Of a stretch of DNA of 64,000 nucleotides, positions 26,765 through 37,161 are shown one piece after another. The translations under genes were made by a program, and so were the position numbers. The notes under the pieces are model-generated. The model was not told where the DNA came from and ran no database searches. It saw only the letters and a program-made list of their open reading frames with translations. The stretch comes from Cutibacterium granulosum (GTDB lineage Bacteria; Actinomycetota; Actinomycetes; Propionibacteriales; Propionibacteriaceae), in contig NZ_LT906441.1 of assembly GCF_900186975.1 (NCBI RefSeq), forward strand, positions 124,001 to 188,000, in the 5' to 3' direction. The first letter of the stretch is position 1, and every line of letters begins with the position of its first letter.

Positions 26765-28009
26765 TCAATCCTGCGCCGACACGTCGATGTGCACCGGGGA
26801 CTCGGCCCGCGCCAGAACCGGCCGGGCAGCACACAAGGCATGGATGAATGCCATCGCACCCACGGCTACCGTGAGGCCATAGCCGCCCATGGGGCCGTGC
26901 AGGTCGGTCATTCGGCCGGCTGCTGCCGCCCCCACCGCATATCCCAGCGAGGTCGTCGCGGCGAGCAGGGTCATCACCGTGCCCAGCCGGGAGGCCGGAG
27001 TCACCCGTTCCGCGCTGGAGTACAGGGTGATCATGTAGGGAGCGGCCGCCAGACCGAGTATCACCATGACGATGGCGGCACTGCCCAATGTGTGCACGAA
27101 CAGCAGCGGCACTGAGAGCACGGCCAGCCCCAGGGCGAAGATCTGCCAGCGTCGCACCATGTCAAGACGCCTGGCCAGCCGGGGAAGCAGGAGACCCGCA
27201 CTGGCCGACCCGATCGAGAGCAGGGCGTGCAGCAGTCCGGCATACCCGGGCTGGCCCGCCTGAGTCGCCAAGCTCGTCGTACCGGTCTGGACGGTGCCGA
27301 AGACCAGCCCCATGAAGAGGATGCCGATCGTCGTCTGCACGGTGCCGAGGGTGAGCAGACGCCCCTGGGCGTGCTCGGTGGTGGCAGGGTGCGGTGCGAC
27401 GAGCCGAACGGTGGGATGCACCGCGAACCAGCTGCCGAAGACGAGCAGGATGACACCGGCGGTGATGAGCGCGGGTACCGGTCCAAAGATCACTCCGAGG
27501 ATGCCCACCAGGGCTGGCCCCAGGGCAAAGGAGGCCTCGTCGACTGCTCCTTCCCAGGCGAACGAGGTCTCCAACACCCCAGCTCGAATTGGCGGATGGT
27601 GTGCTGCGACCTGACGCCACCGCACGCGCGCCATCGTGCCCACCTGGGGCAGAAACAGGCCGATGACGACGCCGATCGCGGCGATCACCGGCCAGGCCGC
27701 CCCGTACAGGGCGGCCCCGGCCTCACCGATGAGGCCCAGGCCCGCGACGATCGACTGGACGAGCAGGGTGGTGCGCTGCCCGTGCCGATCGGTGAGTGCC
27801 CCCACGATCGGGGAACCGACGGCGATGGCAGCAGCAACGGCCCCGGCGGCAGCACCCCCGGGACCCATGCGCCCTGCCACCAAGGGGCTGGACACCAGCA
27901 ACATGGTTCCCATCTGACTCATGGCCAACGGCAGCCGAGCCAGTAACGAGGTGACGACGAATCCACGGCCAGTGAGACGAAACAGGTCAGGGTACGACAG
28001 GGAGGTCAC
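26765..28009 (-). CDS. MFS transporter, 12-helix type
   Basis: This membrane transporter has 414 residues and 12 predicted helices. The helix 2-3 loop is GALTDRHGQRTTLLVQS. The family is close to putative drug exporters of the SetA/YcaD-like group. The substrate is not predictable. Start GTG 28009 is preceded by AGAGGA. It lies upstream of purF on the same strand but is separated from it by the repeat array. Confidence 0.85.
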   Translation of the reverse strand: MTSLSYPDLFRLTGRGFVVTSLLARLPLAMSQMGTMLLVSSPLVAGRMGPGGAAAGAVAAAIAVGSPIVGALTDRHGQRTTLLVQSIVAGLGLIGEAGAALYGAAWPVIAAIGVVIGLFLPQVGTMARVRWRQVAAHHPPIRAGVLETSFAWEGAVDEASFALGPALVGILGVIFGPVPALITAGVILLVFGSWFAVHPTVRLVAPHPATTEHAQGRLLTLGTVQTTIGILFMGLVFGTVQTGTTSLATQAGQPGYAGLLHALLSIGSASAGLLLPRLARRLDMVRRWQIFALGLAVLSVPLLFVHTLGSAAIVMVILGLAAAPYMITLYSSAERVTPASRLGTVMTLLAATTSLGYAVGAAAAGRMTDLHGPMGGYGLTVAVGAMAFIHALCAARPVLARAESPVHIDVSAQD

Positions 28010-28520
28010 AGCAGTCCTCTCGAGACGACGAGGTGGGCACGACGTCTCCCCACCCTGCTGACGTCCTCGTGCAGTCTGCTGCCCGCGCCCTGCTGAGGAT
28101 CTGGCGCATGTGCAGCTGCACCCCTGCCGCCAAAATTTACGGCGACGTCGTCATGGTAGCTGCCGACACGCCTCCGCTGGAATCGAGGAGCCCGCCATCG
28201 TCCTTGACGCCGAACACCCCGCGGACACCCGCCACGGTCGTGGTAGATCTCCCAGACCATGAGGCGGATCGCCCCGACTCATGACACGGAATCGTCCCGA
28301 GGCATCGGTGGCAAAGGTGGGCATCTTCCCCCCTGCGGGGCTGAGCCGACTTGGGAGGCGTACTTGGCAACGCGCGAAACCAACTTGCCGCACTGCAGGT
28401 ACCTACCACTAGTATCTATACGCGAAACTTGCTTCGGTTGCAGCCAGACCCGGCACCTCCGAGCTGCACCACTGCGAAGCTTCTCACCTGCTACGTCCGA
28501 ACGGTCAGGAGACACTCACC
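28010..28520. other. Divergent intergenic region before the Dcu-type transporter
   Basis: There are 511 bases without a supportable gene. A possible promoter for the transporter is TTGCCG (28385-28390) with TAGTAT (28410-28415) at a 19-nt spacing. No operator-like palindrome was recognised. Confidence 0.35.
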
Positions 28521-29834
28521 GTGTTCTGGGTCCACTTGCTCATCGTCATCGCGTTCATCGTCTTCGGGTCAAGACTTGGAGGCATCGGAATCGGCCTCGC
28601 CGGCGGGGCAGGTGTGCTCGTACTGGCCGCAACGGGAGTACACACCGACTCCACCAAGGCCATTCCGTGGTCGGTCATCGGGATCATCATGACCGTCATC
28701 TGCGCCGTCGCCGCCATGGAGCTCGCCGGAGGAATTGACCACCTCGTCCACCTCACCGAGAAACTCCTGCGCAAGCACCCCAAGCACATCACCTTCCTCG
28801 CGCCCGTCGTCACCTACCTCATGGCCCTGCTGTGCGGGACGGGCCACACGGCGTACTCCGTCATCCCAGTCATCGTCGACGTGTCGAAGCAGCACGGTGT
28901 GCGTCCGTCACGACCGCTGTCCATCGCTGTCGTGGCCTCCCAGGTGGCCGTGGCCGCCTCACCCATCTCCGCGGCGATGATCGCCCTGACGACCATCCTC
29001 GAACCGATCCACGTCGGGTACCTGCAGTGCCTGGCCATCATCATCCCGACGACCTTCATCGGCACCATCGTAGGTGCCGCCGTCGCCGGACACATGGGCA
29101 AGGAGCTCGCCGACGATCCCGTATACAAGGACCGCATGGCCAAGGGACTTGTGAGGGATCCCGGCACTGGGAACGCCGACTACAAGGCTCCCAAGGGGGC
29201 CGTGGCGAGCCTCGTCGCCTTCCTCGTCACCCTCATCCTCGTCGTGCTCTACGCGACGTTCACGAGCCCCGAGGTGGGTCTCGTGAAGGATCCGCCCATG
29301 GGTTCCAGCCCCGCCATCATGCTCATGATGCTCACATGTGCCGTCGTCGTCTGCCTGCTGGCAAGGAAGCCAACCTCGACGATCACCACTCAGTCGACCT
29401 TCCGCTCGGGCATGAGCGCGGCGATCAGCATCATGGGCCTTGCGTGGCTGGGCAACACCTTCGTCACCGCGTACATGGACACCATCAAGTCCGCCCTGCA
29501 GGGTCCGCTGCAGGCGCAGCCGTGGCTGCTCGGGGTGTTCTTCTATCTCGCCGCCCCACTCATGTTCTCCCACGCGGCGACGACGGCGGCGTTCATGCCG
29601 CTCATGGTCAAGCTCGGCCTGCCGGCAGTGGCCCTCGTCGCCTGCTACCCCGCCGTGGCCAACTACTACCTCCTGCCGAACTACCCGACGACGGTCGCAG
29701 CGATCGAGATGGATGACACCGGGTCGACTCGGGCGGGCAAGTTCCCGCTCAACCACCCGTTCGTCATCCCCGGAACGGTGTCGATCATCGTAACGATCAT
29801 CCTGGGGTTCCTGTTGGCGCCGTTGGTGCTGTGA
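28521..29834 (+). CDS. Anaerobic C4-dicarboxylate transporter (DcuA/DcuB family)
   Basis: This inner-membrane carrier exchanges fumarate, malate, aspartate and succinate during anaerobic growth. It has 437 residues with about 10-12 helices. The N-terminus FWVHLLIVIAFIVFGSRLGGIGIGLAGG and the segment LCGTGHTAYSVIPVI are characteristic of Dcu proteins. In propionic-acid bacteria such a carrier fits fumarate respiration and succinate metabolism, and the asparaginase/permease pair a few genes away also feeds aspartate into it (inference). Start GTG 28521 has AGGAG about 10 nt upstream. Confidence 0.92.
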   Translation: MFWVHLLIVIAFIVFGSRLGGIGIGLAGGAGVLVLAATGVHTDSTKAIPWSVIGIIMTVICAVAAMELAGGIDHLVHLTEKLLRKHPKHITFLAPVVTYLMALLCGTGHTAYSVIPVIVDVSKQHGVRPSRPLSIAVVASQVAVAASPISAAMIALTTILEPIHVGYLQCLAIIIPTTFIGTIVGAAVAGHMGKELADDPVYKDRMAKGLVRDPGTGNADYKAPKGAVASLVAFLVTLILVVLYATFTSPEVGLVKDPPMGSSPAIMLMMLTCAVVVCLLARKPTSTITTQSTFRSGMSAAISIMGLAWLGNTFVTAYMDTIKSALQGPLQAQPWLLGVFFYLAAPLMFSHAATTAAFMPLMVKLGLPAVALVACYPAVANYYLLPNYPTTVAAIEMDDTGSTRAGKFPLNHPFVIPGTVSIIVTIILGFLLAPLVL

Positions 29835-30156
29835 CGACCGGTGAACACATCACGCGGGTGTGACCACCATCATCAGCCAGTGCCGAGGACCCCACCCTGC
29901 GAAGAGCGAGACGAGTCATGGGACACGCCCGTCGCGGGGTTGGTGCCAGTCGAGAACGGACGTCGGACCGATGATCCCGTGGGGTCGTAGGTCATCTGCA
30001 TTCGACGACCTTCCGCACTGTTGCCCCGGGCTGGTGGCCCCGCGGGTCCACTGGGCCACCTCGTCGCGTGACACGCGACCCAAGGCCGTCTGGATCAGAG
30101 CCGCCTGAGTCAGAATCGTCAGAGGATCAGCCTGATCCAGAATCACCCGGGCAGGA
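29835..30156. other. Intergenic region between convergent dcu and dipeptidase genes
   Basis: There are 322 bases without a supportable gene. A small palindrome (GGATCAG/CTGATCC at 30124-30138) near the dipeptidase stop may be a weak terminator. Confidence 0.35.
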
Positions 30157-31500
30157 TCACTTGGCCATGCCGGCCAGGATGAGGGCCTCGGTGAGGATCG
30201 CCTTGCGGAAGTCGCCCAGGTGCAGTGACTCGTCGAGTCCGTGCATGCGCGAGTCCGGGTCGGTGACGGCGGTGACGAGCACAGTGGCCTGCGGGAAGGC
30301 GTGCTGCAGGTCGGTGATGAGCGGGATGGCGCCTCCGGTGCCCATCTGCACCGGCTCGGTTCCCCAGGCCGCCTTGAATGCCTGGTTGGCGATCTCGGCG
30401 TAGGGCCCCTCGAACGGCACGACGCCGGGAGCGCCCGCCTCCCCCGGGGTGACCTCGACCTGGGCGCCGTAGGGGACGTGGGTGCGCAGGTGGTCCATGA
30501 GAGCTTCAAGATCCTGGGTGGCATCGCCACCGGGGGCCACCCGAAGGCCCACCTTGGCGCGGCACACCGAGGGCAGGATGTTGATGGCCTCGGCCACCGG
30601 CGTGGCGTCGATGGCCAGCACGGACAGCGAGGGGCGGGTCCACATCTTGTCGGCGGGGTTGCCGGTGCCGAGCCAGTCGACGCCGTCCAGGATCGCGGTC
30701 TCGGTGCGCAGCCGCTCCTCGGGGTACTCCACGGATGCCGGTTCCGCACTGTGCAGGCCCGCCACGGCGACGTCACCGTTCTCGTCGTGCAGGGTGGCCA
30801 GCAGTTTGCACATGGCGGTGAGGGCGTCGGGCACGACACCACCGAACTGCCCGGAGTGCAGCGGATGGTCCAGGGTGCGCAGTTCGACGACGCAGTCGGC
30901 CACTCCACGCAGGGTGGTGGTGACCGAGGGTTCGCCCTGGTCCCAGTTCACCGAGTCGGCGACGACGATGACGTCAGCGGCGAGCTCGTCCTTGTGGGCC
31001 TCGATGATGGAGGTCATGGACGGCGAGCCGATCTCCTCCTCGTGCTCGACGAAGAGGGTGACACCCACCGGCGGGTTGCCGTCGAAGGCCTTGAGCGCCG
31101 TGAGATGGGAGACGACTCCGCCCTTGTCGTCGGCACTTCCGCGCCCGAACAGGCGCTCCCCGCGTTTGGTGGCGACGAATGGTTCGGAGTGCCACTGGGA
31201 GACGTCCCCGGTGGGCTGGACGTCACCGTGGGAGTACAGCAGGATGGTCGGCTGACCCTGGGGGGCCGGCCAATGGGCGATGACGGCAGGCAACCCCCCG
31301 GCCTCGCTGACGACGGTGGCGTCGGCAGCGCCGGCGGCCCGAGCAGCATCGGCGACTGCCTGGGCATGCTCGTTCACCCCGTCGGGGTTGAGGGAGCTGA
31401 CGGACTGGATGGCCATGAGTTGGCTCAGCTGCTCGACGGCCCCGTCGGCGAGCTCGTCCACCTTGGCCCGGAGAACGGGAAGATCAGAAGTGAAATCCAT
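30157..31500 (-). CDS. M20-family dipeptidase
   Basis: This cytoplasmic metallopeptidase of the ArgE/DapE/CPG2 family has 447 residues. The two-zinc site is seen as YSHGDVQP (His, Asp), FGRGSADDKGG (bridging Asp) and FVEHEEEIGS (general base and ligand Glu). A lid domain sits in the middle. The subgroup usually hydrolyses dipeptides such as Xaa-His or cysteinylglycine; the exact substrate is not known. The start has no Shine-Dalgarno but has TAAGCT exactly 6 nt upstream. Confidence 0.92.
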   Translation of the reverse strand: MDFTSDLPVLRAKVDELADGAVEQLSQLMAIQSVSSLNPDGVNEHAQAVADAARAAGAADATVVSEAGGLPAVIAHWPAPQGQPTILLYSHGDVQPTGDVSQWHSEPFVATKRGERLFGRGSADDKGGVVSHLTALKAFDGNPPVGVTLFVEHEEEIGSPSMTSIIEAHKDELAADVIVVADSVNWDQGEPSVTTTLRGVADCVVELRTLDHPLHSGQFGGVVPDALTAMCKLLATLHDENGDVAVAGLHSAEPASVEYPEERLRTETAILDGVDWLGTGNPADKMWTRPSLSVLAIDATPVAEAINILPSVCRAKVGLRVAPGGDATQDLEALMDHLRTHVPYGAQVEVTPGEAGAPGVVPFEGPYAEIANQAFKAAWGTEPVQMGTGGAIPLITDLQHAFPQATVLVTAVTDPDSRMHGLDESLHLGDFRKAILTEALILAGMAK

Positions 31501-31872
31501 GCCGCCAGCTTAGTTGTCCGCGATGTGCTGCACGACCTGATCGCAGGGGCTACGCCGTTGGCATGCAGGTGTGGGACGAGGAGTCTGAACCGATTGCCAC
31601 ACATGACACGCACGAAGAACTGCTGCACCGCAACGGGAATTGGGGCATCGACCGACTCACTGTCTGCCACATTGATCATGGCTGAGGGCTACGACTGACG
31701 TCCGCTGCACGTGGGGACCGCATGCTCGACTCGATGAAGGAGCGACACGAGTCCCGGGTGCATCCTCAAGACGTCACGGCGCAAAACCTGAACCTGTCGG
31801 GCCGAATCACCGGAAACCAGAGCCGAAAGGGCGTGATCCCCCGAGACGTCGAGGATCGGTGGCCTCGGAAGA
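31501..31872. other. Intergenic region between purL and the dipeptidase gene
   Basis: There are 372 bases. Besides the probable dipeptidase -10 box I see no gene, repeat or clear terminator. Confidence 0.35.
31507..31512 (-). promoter_or_regulatory. -10 box of a probable leaderless promoter (dipeptidase)
   Basis: TAAGCT on the minus strand, then GGCGGC, then ATG 31500. Hexamer and spacing equal those of the HAD phosphatase gene. Confidence 0.5.
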
Positions 31873-34128
31873 TCAGTGCTCCATCGCGGCAGGAATCGTC
31901 GCGGCCCAGACCTCGCGAACCTCGTCCAGATCGACGGTGCACAGCCCCTGGATCTCGATCTTGTCGGTGGCGACGACCTCGCCCACTCGGTTGACCGGCA
32001 CGTCGTTGTCATGGCAGAGCTCGACGAAGCGGCCATAGCTGGCGGCGGGCAGTGAGACGACGGCACGAGCCGGGCTCTCGGAGAACAGCTCAACGGTGGG
32101 CTCACCCTCCAAGGTGAGCGAGACGCCGTGGTCGCCGTACAGGCACGACTCCACCAGCCCCTGGGCGAGGCCACCCTCGGACAGGTCGTGTGCCGAGGAG
32201 AGCAACCCCTCCTGCGCCGCAGCGGCCATCACCGTGGCCAGAGCCTTCTCGGCGGCAAGGTTCGGCATCGGAGGCATTCCGCCGAGATGGCCGTCGTGCA
32301 GGACGTCCTCCCACACCGAGCCACCCAACTCGCACTTGGTCTCACCGAGCACGAGCACGGCATCGCCCGTGTGCCTGAATCCCGCACGAATACGAGTGTG
32401 CACGTCGTCGATGACGCCCAGCACACCCACCAACGGGTTGGGCCGGATGGACTCATCGCCAGTACGGTTGTGCAGGCTGACGTTGCCTCCGGTGACCGGA
32501 ACCTCGAGTTCCCGGCAGCCGTCCAGCAGCCCCAGGATCGCCTCGGAGAACTGCCACATGACCGCCGGGTCCAGCGGGGAACCGAAATTGAGGCAATCGG
32601 TGATCGCCATCGGGCAGGCGCCACTCACGGCAACATTGCGGTATGCCTCCGAGAGCGCCAGCTGCGCCCCCAGGTACGGATTGAGCAGGCTGTAGCGTCC
32701 GTTGGAGTCCAGTGACAGGGCGATGCCCAGGTTGGTGCTCTCGTCGACGCGGATCATGCCAGCGTCCTCGGGCTGGGCGAGCACGGTGTTGCCGCGTACG
32801 AACCGGTCGTACTGGTCGGTGATCCAGGACCGGTCGCACAGGGCTGGGGAGGCGGCCAGAGCCGTGATGGCGTGGGCAATCGCCGCACCGGAGTTGTCGC
32901 GCGGCAGGGCGTTCGCGTCATTGGCGTTGACCCCGTCGATCCAGTCGGGGCGGGCCGTGGGCATGTGAAGCTCCGGGCCGTCGTGGGCGACAGTGTGCGG
33001 GTCGACGTCGACGATTCGCTCGCCGTGCCAGTCGATGAACAGCCGGTCGGAGTCGGTGACCTCGCCGATGACGGTGGCCTGCACCTCCCACCGGGCACAG
33101 ATCTCCATGAACCGGTCGATGTTGGCCGGTGTGACGATGGCCATCATCCGCTCCTGGGACTCGCTCATGAGGATCTCCTCGGGGGCGAGGTTCGGGTCAC
33201 GAAGCGGGACGCGGTCCAGCTCGACGTGCATGCCGCCGTCCCCGGCGCTGGCGAGCTCACTGGTGGCACACGAGATCCCGGCGGCACCGAAGTCCTGCAG
33301 GGCCTCGCAGACCCCGGCGTTGAACAGCTCCAGGGTGCACTCGATGAGCAGCTTCTCCATGAAGGGGTCGCCGACCTGCACGCTGGGACGTTTGGACTCC
33401 CCCTCCGTGGCGAACGAGTCGGAGGCCAGGATGGATGCGCCGCCGATGCCGTCGCCACCGGTCGCAGCTCCGAAGAGGACGACGAGGTTGCCTGCTCCGG
33501 ACGCCTTGGCGAACTGCAGGTCCTCGTGACGCAGCACACCGACGCACAGGGCGTTGACGAGTGGGTTGCCGTAGTAGGTGGGGTCGAAGAGGGTCTGGCC
33601 ACCGATGGTCGGCAGACCCAGGCAGTTGCCGTAGTCGGCGATGCCGGACACCACTCCGGGCAGCACCCGCGCCGTGTCGGGAGCGTCCAGGGGCCCGAAG
33701 GCCAGGGCGTTCATGACGCCGATCGGGCGGGCACCCATCGCCATGATGTCGCGCACGATGCCACCCACACCGGTGGCCGCGCCCTGGTGGGGTTCGACGT
33801 AGGAGGGGTGATTGTGTGACTCGGCCTTGAAGGTGACGGCCAGGCCGTTGCCGATGTCGACCACGCCGGCATTGTCGCCGATACCGGCCAACAACGGGCC
33901 GCGCGGGGTCTGCTGGGGCAGCGCGGCGAACTTCTTGAGGTAGATCTTCGACGACTTGTACGAGCAGTGCTCGGACCACATCACCGAGTACATCGCCAAC
34001 TCGCCACCGGTGGGACGGCGGCCCAGGATCTCGCGAATACGGGTGTACTCGTCACCGGTGAGACCAAGTTCCTGCCAAGGTTGAGCTTCGTCAGGAGTTG
34101 CGACGGCGTTATCCACTGTGTCTACCAC
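31873..34128 (-). CDS. purL: Phosphoribosylformylglycinamidine synthase subunit PurL (small type)
   Basis: PurL is the ATP-dependent synthetase half of FGAM synthase (step 4). It works with the glutaminase PurQ and with PurS, both encoded 13-15 kb away. The protein has 751 residues, the length of the small Gram-positive PurL. It shows the active-site [12 protein letters not shown] near residue 52, the [12 protein letters not shown] segment, [21 protein letters not shown] and later [16 protein letters not shown] 34128 has no ribosome site but has TAGATT exactly 6 nt upstream. Confidence 0.97.
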   Translation of the reverse strand: MVDTVDNAVATPDEAQPWQELGLTGDEYTRIREILGRRPTGGELAMYSVMWSEHCSYKSSKIYLKKFAALPQQTPRGPLLAGIGDNAGVVDIGNGLAVTFKAESHNHPSYVEPHQGAATGVGGIVRDIMAMGARPIGVMNALAFGPLDAPDTARVLPGVVSGIADYGNCLGLPTIGGQTLFDPTYYGNPLVNALCVGVLRHEDLQFAKASGAGNLVVLFGAATGGDGIGGASILASDSFATEGESKRPSVQVGDPFMEKLLIECTLELFNAGVCEALQDFGAAGISCATSELASAGDGGMHVELDRVPLRDPNLAPEEILMSESQERMMAIVTPANIDRFMEICARWEVQATVIGEVTDSDRLFIDWHGERIVDVDPHTVAHDGPELHMPTARPDWIDGVNANDANALPRDNSGAAIAHAITALAASPALCDRSWITDQYDRFVRGNTVLAQPEDAGMIRVDESTNLGIALSLDSNGRYSLLNPYLGAQLALSEAYRNVAVSGACPMAITDCLNFGSPLDPAVMWQFSEAILGLLDGCRELEVPVTGGNVSLHNRTGDESIRPNPLVGVLGVIDDVHTRIRAGFRHTGDAVLVLGETKCELGGSVWEDVLHDGHLGGMPPMPNLAAEKALATVMAAAAQEGLLSSAHDLSEGGLAQGLVESCLYGDHGVSLTLEGEPTVELFSESPARAVVSLPAASYGRFVELCHDNDVPVNRVGEVVATDKIEIQGLCTVDLDEVREVWAATIPAAMEH

Positions 34129-34134
34129 GGATCA

Positions 34135-34140
34135 AATCTA
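34135..34140 (-). promoter_or_regulatory. -10 box of a probable leaderless purL promoter
   Basis: On the minus strand TAGATT, then TGATCC, then GTG 34128. A weak -35 candidate (TTGTGC) sits about 19 nt further upstream. Confidence 0.45.
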
Positions 34141-34241
34141 TCGAAAATTGACGTCACTGGCACAAGGCAGGGTGCTTTTCCGATGCATTCATGCACGGGG
34201 AAGAATCAGATGTCGCACCGAGCGGGCATGGGGACGACGAC

Positions 34242-35246
34242 TCAGCTCGTCAGTTCCCCGGCAATGTTGACACCAATCCACCGTGCCAACTCACCGCCCC
34301 GCAACCCCTGGGAGATGAGGAAACAGATCTTGGCATAGGCCGCCTCCACCGTCATGTCCCGTGCACCAACGGCTCCCACCTCGGCCAGCTCACGACCGGC
34401 GGCATACCTGTTGGGGTCGACGTCGGCCTGGTAGCACTGGGAGGCGACGACGACCGGTACCCCGGCAGCGATGGTGCGCTCCAGTACTGTGATGAGCCCC
34501 GGTTCCTCAGTGGGCACATTGCCCACCCCGAAGGCGCGCAGCAACACTGCCTGGGGCAGCGGACGCAGCATGGACGTCAACCGGTCAGTCCCCATGCCGG
34601 GCACCATGGAGAACACCGGGACGTCACAGCGTCGATATGGTGCAGGGCGGCTGGAACCCGGCTCGCCCCAACCCTGCCCGGACTGTGGGGTACGCAGCCA
34701 CTGCCACGTCGGGCTCTGCCGAGCCAGCAGGGGGACGTTCGGAGACGTGAAGGCCCGCAGGTCGTACGAGGAGGCTTTCGTCACCCGAGCACCGTCGAGG
34801 AGTTCGTGGTCGAAGAAGACGGCCACCGAGTGCAGCCTCCCACTGCTGGCAGCCTCGAGTGCCCCCATGACGTTGGCATCGGCATCGGAGTTCGGGGTGC
34901 CCAGCGGAAGCTGCGATCCCGTGACGACGACCGGCCGGTCGAGATCGGTGAGGGCGTAGGACAAGGCTGCCGAGGTGTAGGCCATGGTGTCGGTACCGTG
35001 CAGGACGACGAACCCGTCGGACTCGTCGTCCCGGCGGATCTGATCGACGATACGCTGCCACAGCAGTGGAGTGACGTTCGAGGAGTCGACGAGCGGCTCC
35101 ATGGTGGTGACGGCCACCTGTCCGGCCAGATCGGTGCCGGCCAGCAGGTCGGTGAGCCAACCCTGCAGATCAGCCCCGGGGGCCAGCCCCTGGGGAGTCT
35201 CCACCATGCCGATCGTGCCACCCGTGTACAGCACCGAGATACGCAT
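34242..35246 (-). CDS. ansA: L-asparaginase
   Basis: This enzyme hydrolyses L-asparagine to aspartate and ammonia. It has 334 residues and no signal peptide, so it is a cytoplasmic, type I-like form. The two catalytic threonine segments are YTGGTIGM (about 7-14) and VVLHGTDTMAYT (about 80-91). The SxQ-type segment VVTGSQLPLGTPNSDADAN follows. GAGGAGG precedes ATG 35246. It lies 9 bases downstream of an amino-acid permease, so uptake and breakdown are encoded together. Confidence 0.92.
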   Translation of the reverse strand: MRISVLYTGGTIGMVETPQGLAPGADLQGWLTDLLAGTDLAGQVAVTTMEPLVDSSNVTPLLWQRIVDQIRRDDESDGFVVLHGTDTMAYTSAALSYALTDLDRPVVVTGSQLPLGTPNSDADANVMGALEAASSGRLHSVAVFFDHELLDGARVTKASSYDLRAFTSPNVPLLARQSPTWQWLRTPQSGQGWGEPGSSRPAPYRRCDVPVFSMVPGMGTDRLTSMLRPLPQAVLLRAFGVGNVPTEEPGLITVLERTIAAGVPVVVASQCYQADVDPNRYAAGRELAEVGAVGARDMTVEAAYAKICFLISQGLRGGELARWIGVNIAGELTS

Positions 35247-35255
35247 CTGGCCTCC

Positions 35256-36740
35256 TCACCTCTCGCCGTGGTCCGCGGAATCGTTGACGTCGTCAAGTTC
35301 GTCGTCGAGGAATTCGTCGAGCAGATCGCCACGAATACGGTTGCGCACGGCAAACCATCCCAGCACCATGAGGACACACACCCCGAGGAACAGGAAGATC
35401 GTCGGGCGACCCACCTCGGGCTCGAACCACATGGCGACGATCGTGCCCAGCAGGACGAGGATCGTCACGACATTGGCCACCGGAGCACCGCGCAGCTGGA
35501 AGGACGGGCGGGTGGCCTCCCCCTTGCGGGCCTTGAGCACGAAGACCATGTGGGAGGCGAGGATCGAGATCCACGTACCAGCGATGCCGATCGCAGCCAG
35601 GTTCATGACGACCTCGAAGGCCCTCGACGGGTACAGGTAGTTGATGAACACTCCGATGAGGCCCAGTGAGGCGGTGATGGCGATGCCACCGGCGGGGACT
35701 CCGTGTTTGTTGAGCTTGGCAGCGACCTTGGGGGCCTCACCGGCGACCGCCAGGGAACGCAGTGTGCGTCCGGTGGCGTACAGGCCAGCATTGAGCGAGG
35801 ACAGTGCTGCGGTGAGCACGACGATCTGCATGATGTCGCCGGCGTAGGGCACGCCGATCCCCGCGAAGAAGGTGACGAACGGCGACTCGGTGGACGAGTA
35901 GGCGGTCCACGGCAGGACGAGGGTCATGAGGACGATCGAGCCGACGTAGAACACGAAGATACGCAGGATCATTGAGTTGACGGCCTTGGGAAGCACCTTG
36001 CGGGCCTCCTCGGCCTCACCGGCAGCCACACCGACCATCTCGGTGCCACCGAAGGCAAAGATGACGCCCAAGGACAGCGTCAGCATCGGAGCCACGCCCT
36101 TGGGGAACCAGCCACCGTGCTGGGAGATGTTGGAGAATCCGGCATGGGAGTTGCCCACGGCGTGACCGGTGACGACGGCCCAGATCGCCACCACCATGAA
36201 GAGGAGGATGGCCGTCACCTTGATGGCGGCGAACCAGAACTCGGCCTCTCCGAAGAGTTTCACCGAGACCATGTTGATGGAGAAGACGATCGCCAGGGCG
36301 ATCGTGGCCAGCACCCACTGCGGCACTGGCTGGAAGAACGTCCAGAAGTGCAGGTAGAGGGCGACGGCGGTGATGTCGGCCATGACGGTGGTGGCCCAGT
36401 CGATGAAGAACAACCACCCGGTGACGTAGGCCCCCTTCTCACCCATGAACTCACGTGCATATGACACGAAAGCGCCCGATGAGGGGCGATGCATGGACAG
36501 CTCCCCCATGGCACGCACCATGACGAAGGCGAACAGGCCGCAGATGGCGTAGGAGAACGCCAGGGCTGGGCCTCCGAGGGCAAGACGACCGCCGGTACCC
36601 AGGAACAACCCGGTCCCGATCGAACCACCCAGGGCAATCATCTGGATGTGGCGATTCTTCAGCCCCTTGTGATAACCCTCGTCAGCTGCGTCGACGAGAT
36701 GGGTGCCAGTGTGCCTGTTCGGCTGTGGTGCATCCACCAT
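35256..36740 (-). CDS. ansP: Amino acid permease (APC/AAT family), probably L-asparagine permease
   Basis: This inner-membrane amino acid:proton symporter has 494 residues and about 12 helices. It begins with the AAT-family segment LKNRHIQMIALGGSIGTGLFLGTG (about 26-49), followed by the helix with MGELSMHRPSSGAFVSYA. It ends in an acidic Asp/Glu-rich tail. The family includes AnsP, GabP and AroP. Asparagine as substrate is inferred from the directly coupled asparaginase gene (9-base gap). AAAGGAG precedes ATG 36740. Confidence 0.85.
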   Translation of the reverse strand: MVDAPQPNRHTGTHLVDAADEGYHKGLKNRHIQMIALGGSIGTGLFLGTGGRLALGGPALAFSYAICGLFAFVMVRAMGELSMHRPSSGAFVSYAREFMGEKGAYVTGWLFFIDWATTVMADITAVALYLHFWTFFQPVPQWVLATIALAIVFSINMVSVKLFGEAEFWFAAIKVTAILLFMVVAIWAVVTGHAVGNSHAGFSNISQHGGWFPKGVAPMLTLSLGVIFAFGGTEMVGVAAGEAEEARKVLPKAVNSMILRIFVFYVGSIVLMTLVLPWTAYSSTESPFVTFFAGIGVPYAGDIMQIVVLTAALSSLNAGLYATGRTLRSLAVAGEAPKVAAKLNKHGVPAGGIAITASLGLIGVFINYLYPSRAFEVVMNLAAIGIAGTWISILASHMVFVLKARKGEATRPSFQLRGAPVANVVTILVLLGTIVAMWFEPEVGRPTIFLFLGVCVLMVLGWFAVRNRIRGDLLDEFLDDELDDVNDSADHGER

Positions 36741-37161
36741 GATCTCCTTTCACCGGTCACGAGCCGCACTGGTGCGCCGGTACATTTGAGTAGACATTAC
36801 GGCGAATTCCCTGAGAACGAAAAATTCACCAGCCCCCTGCCGACCTGCTGGTCAGCCGCAGGACGGCAGAACCAAGCATCGCGGTGAGTGCGAGTCACCG
36901 TCATCTGGAGCCATCGTCAGCTCCAGCGTCATCGCTCGGCACGGGATCATCGCCCAGTGCGAAAACCATTGTCAGGTATCAGAGGTTCTCACGCCAGCCC
37001 GACGCGATTCCCGGAAGGCCCGGTGACGCGGACTCAGAGGGTCCAGTTCCCAGCAGGCCCGGCGACGCGAACCCCAGAAGGGCGTGTGGCCCAGAAGCTC
37101 TCTGGCCTCGGACGGTGCGCGGCTCCCAGAAAGTTGGGGCCAGGACACCTCGTCCTCAGCT
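36741..37161. other. Intergenic region between pepN and the permease gene
   Basis: There are 421 bases without a supportable gene. An imperfect direct repeat of about 33 bases (GGCCCGGTGACGCG... and GGCCCGGCGACGCG...) lies at about 37018-37085. No clear terminator for pepN was found. Confidence 0.35.

Noticed and set aside
26115-26859. Minus-strand open frames upstream of purF as protein genes
   Set aside because: They carry the DNA repeat in shifting reading frames, lack ribosome sites and show no domain; a non-coding array explains them.
31873-34240. PurR-type (CGAA/TTCG PurBox) control of purL
   Set aside because: Only a single CGAA-like word is present near the start, without the paired arm and spacing of a PurBox.
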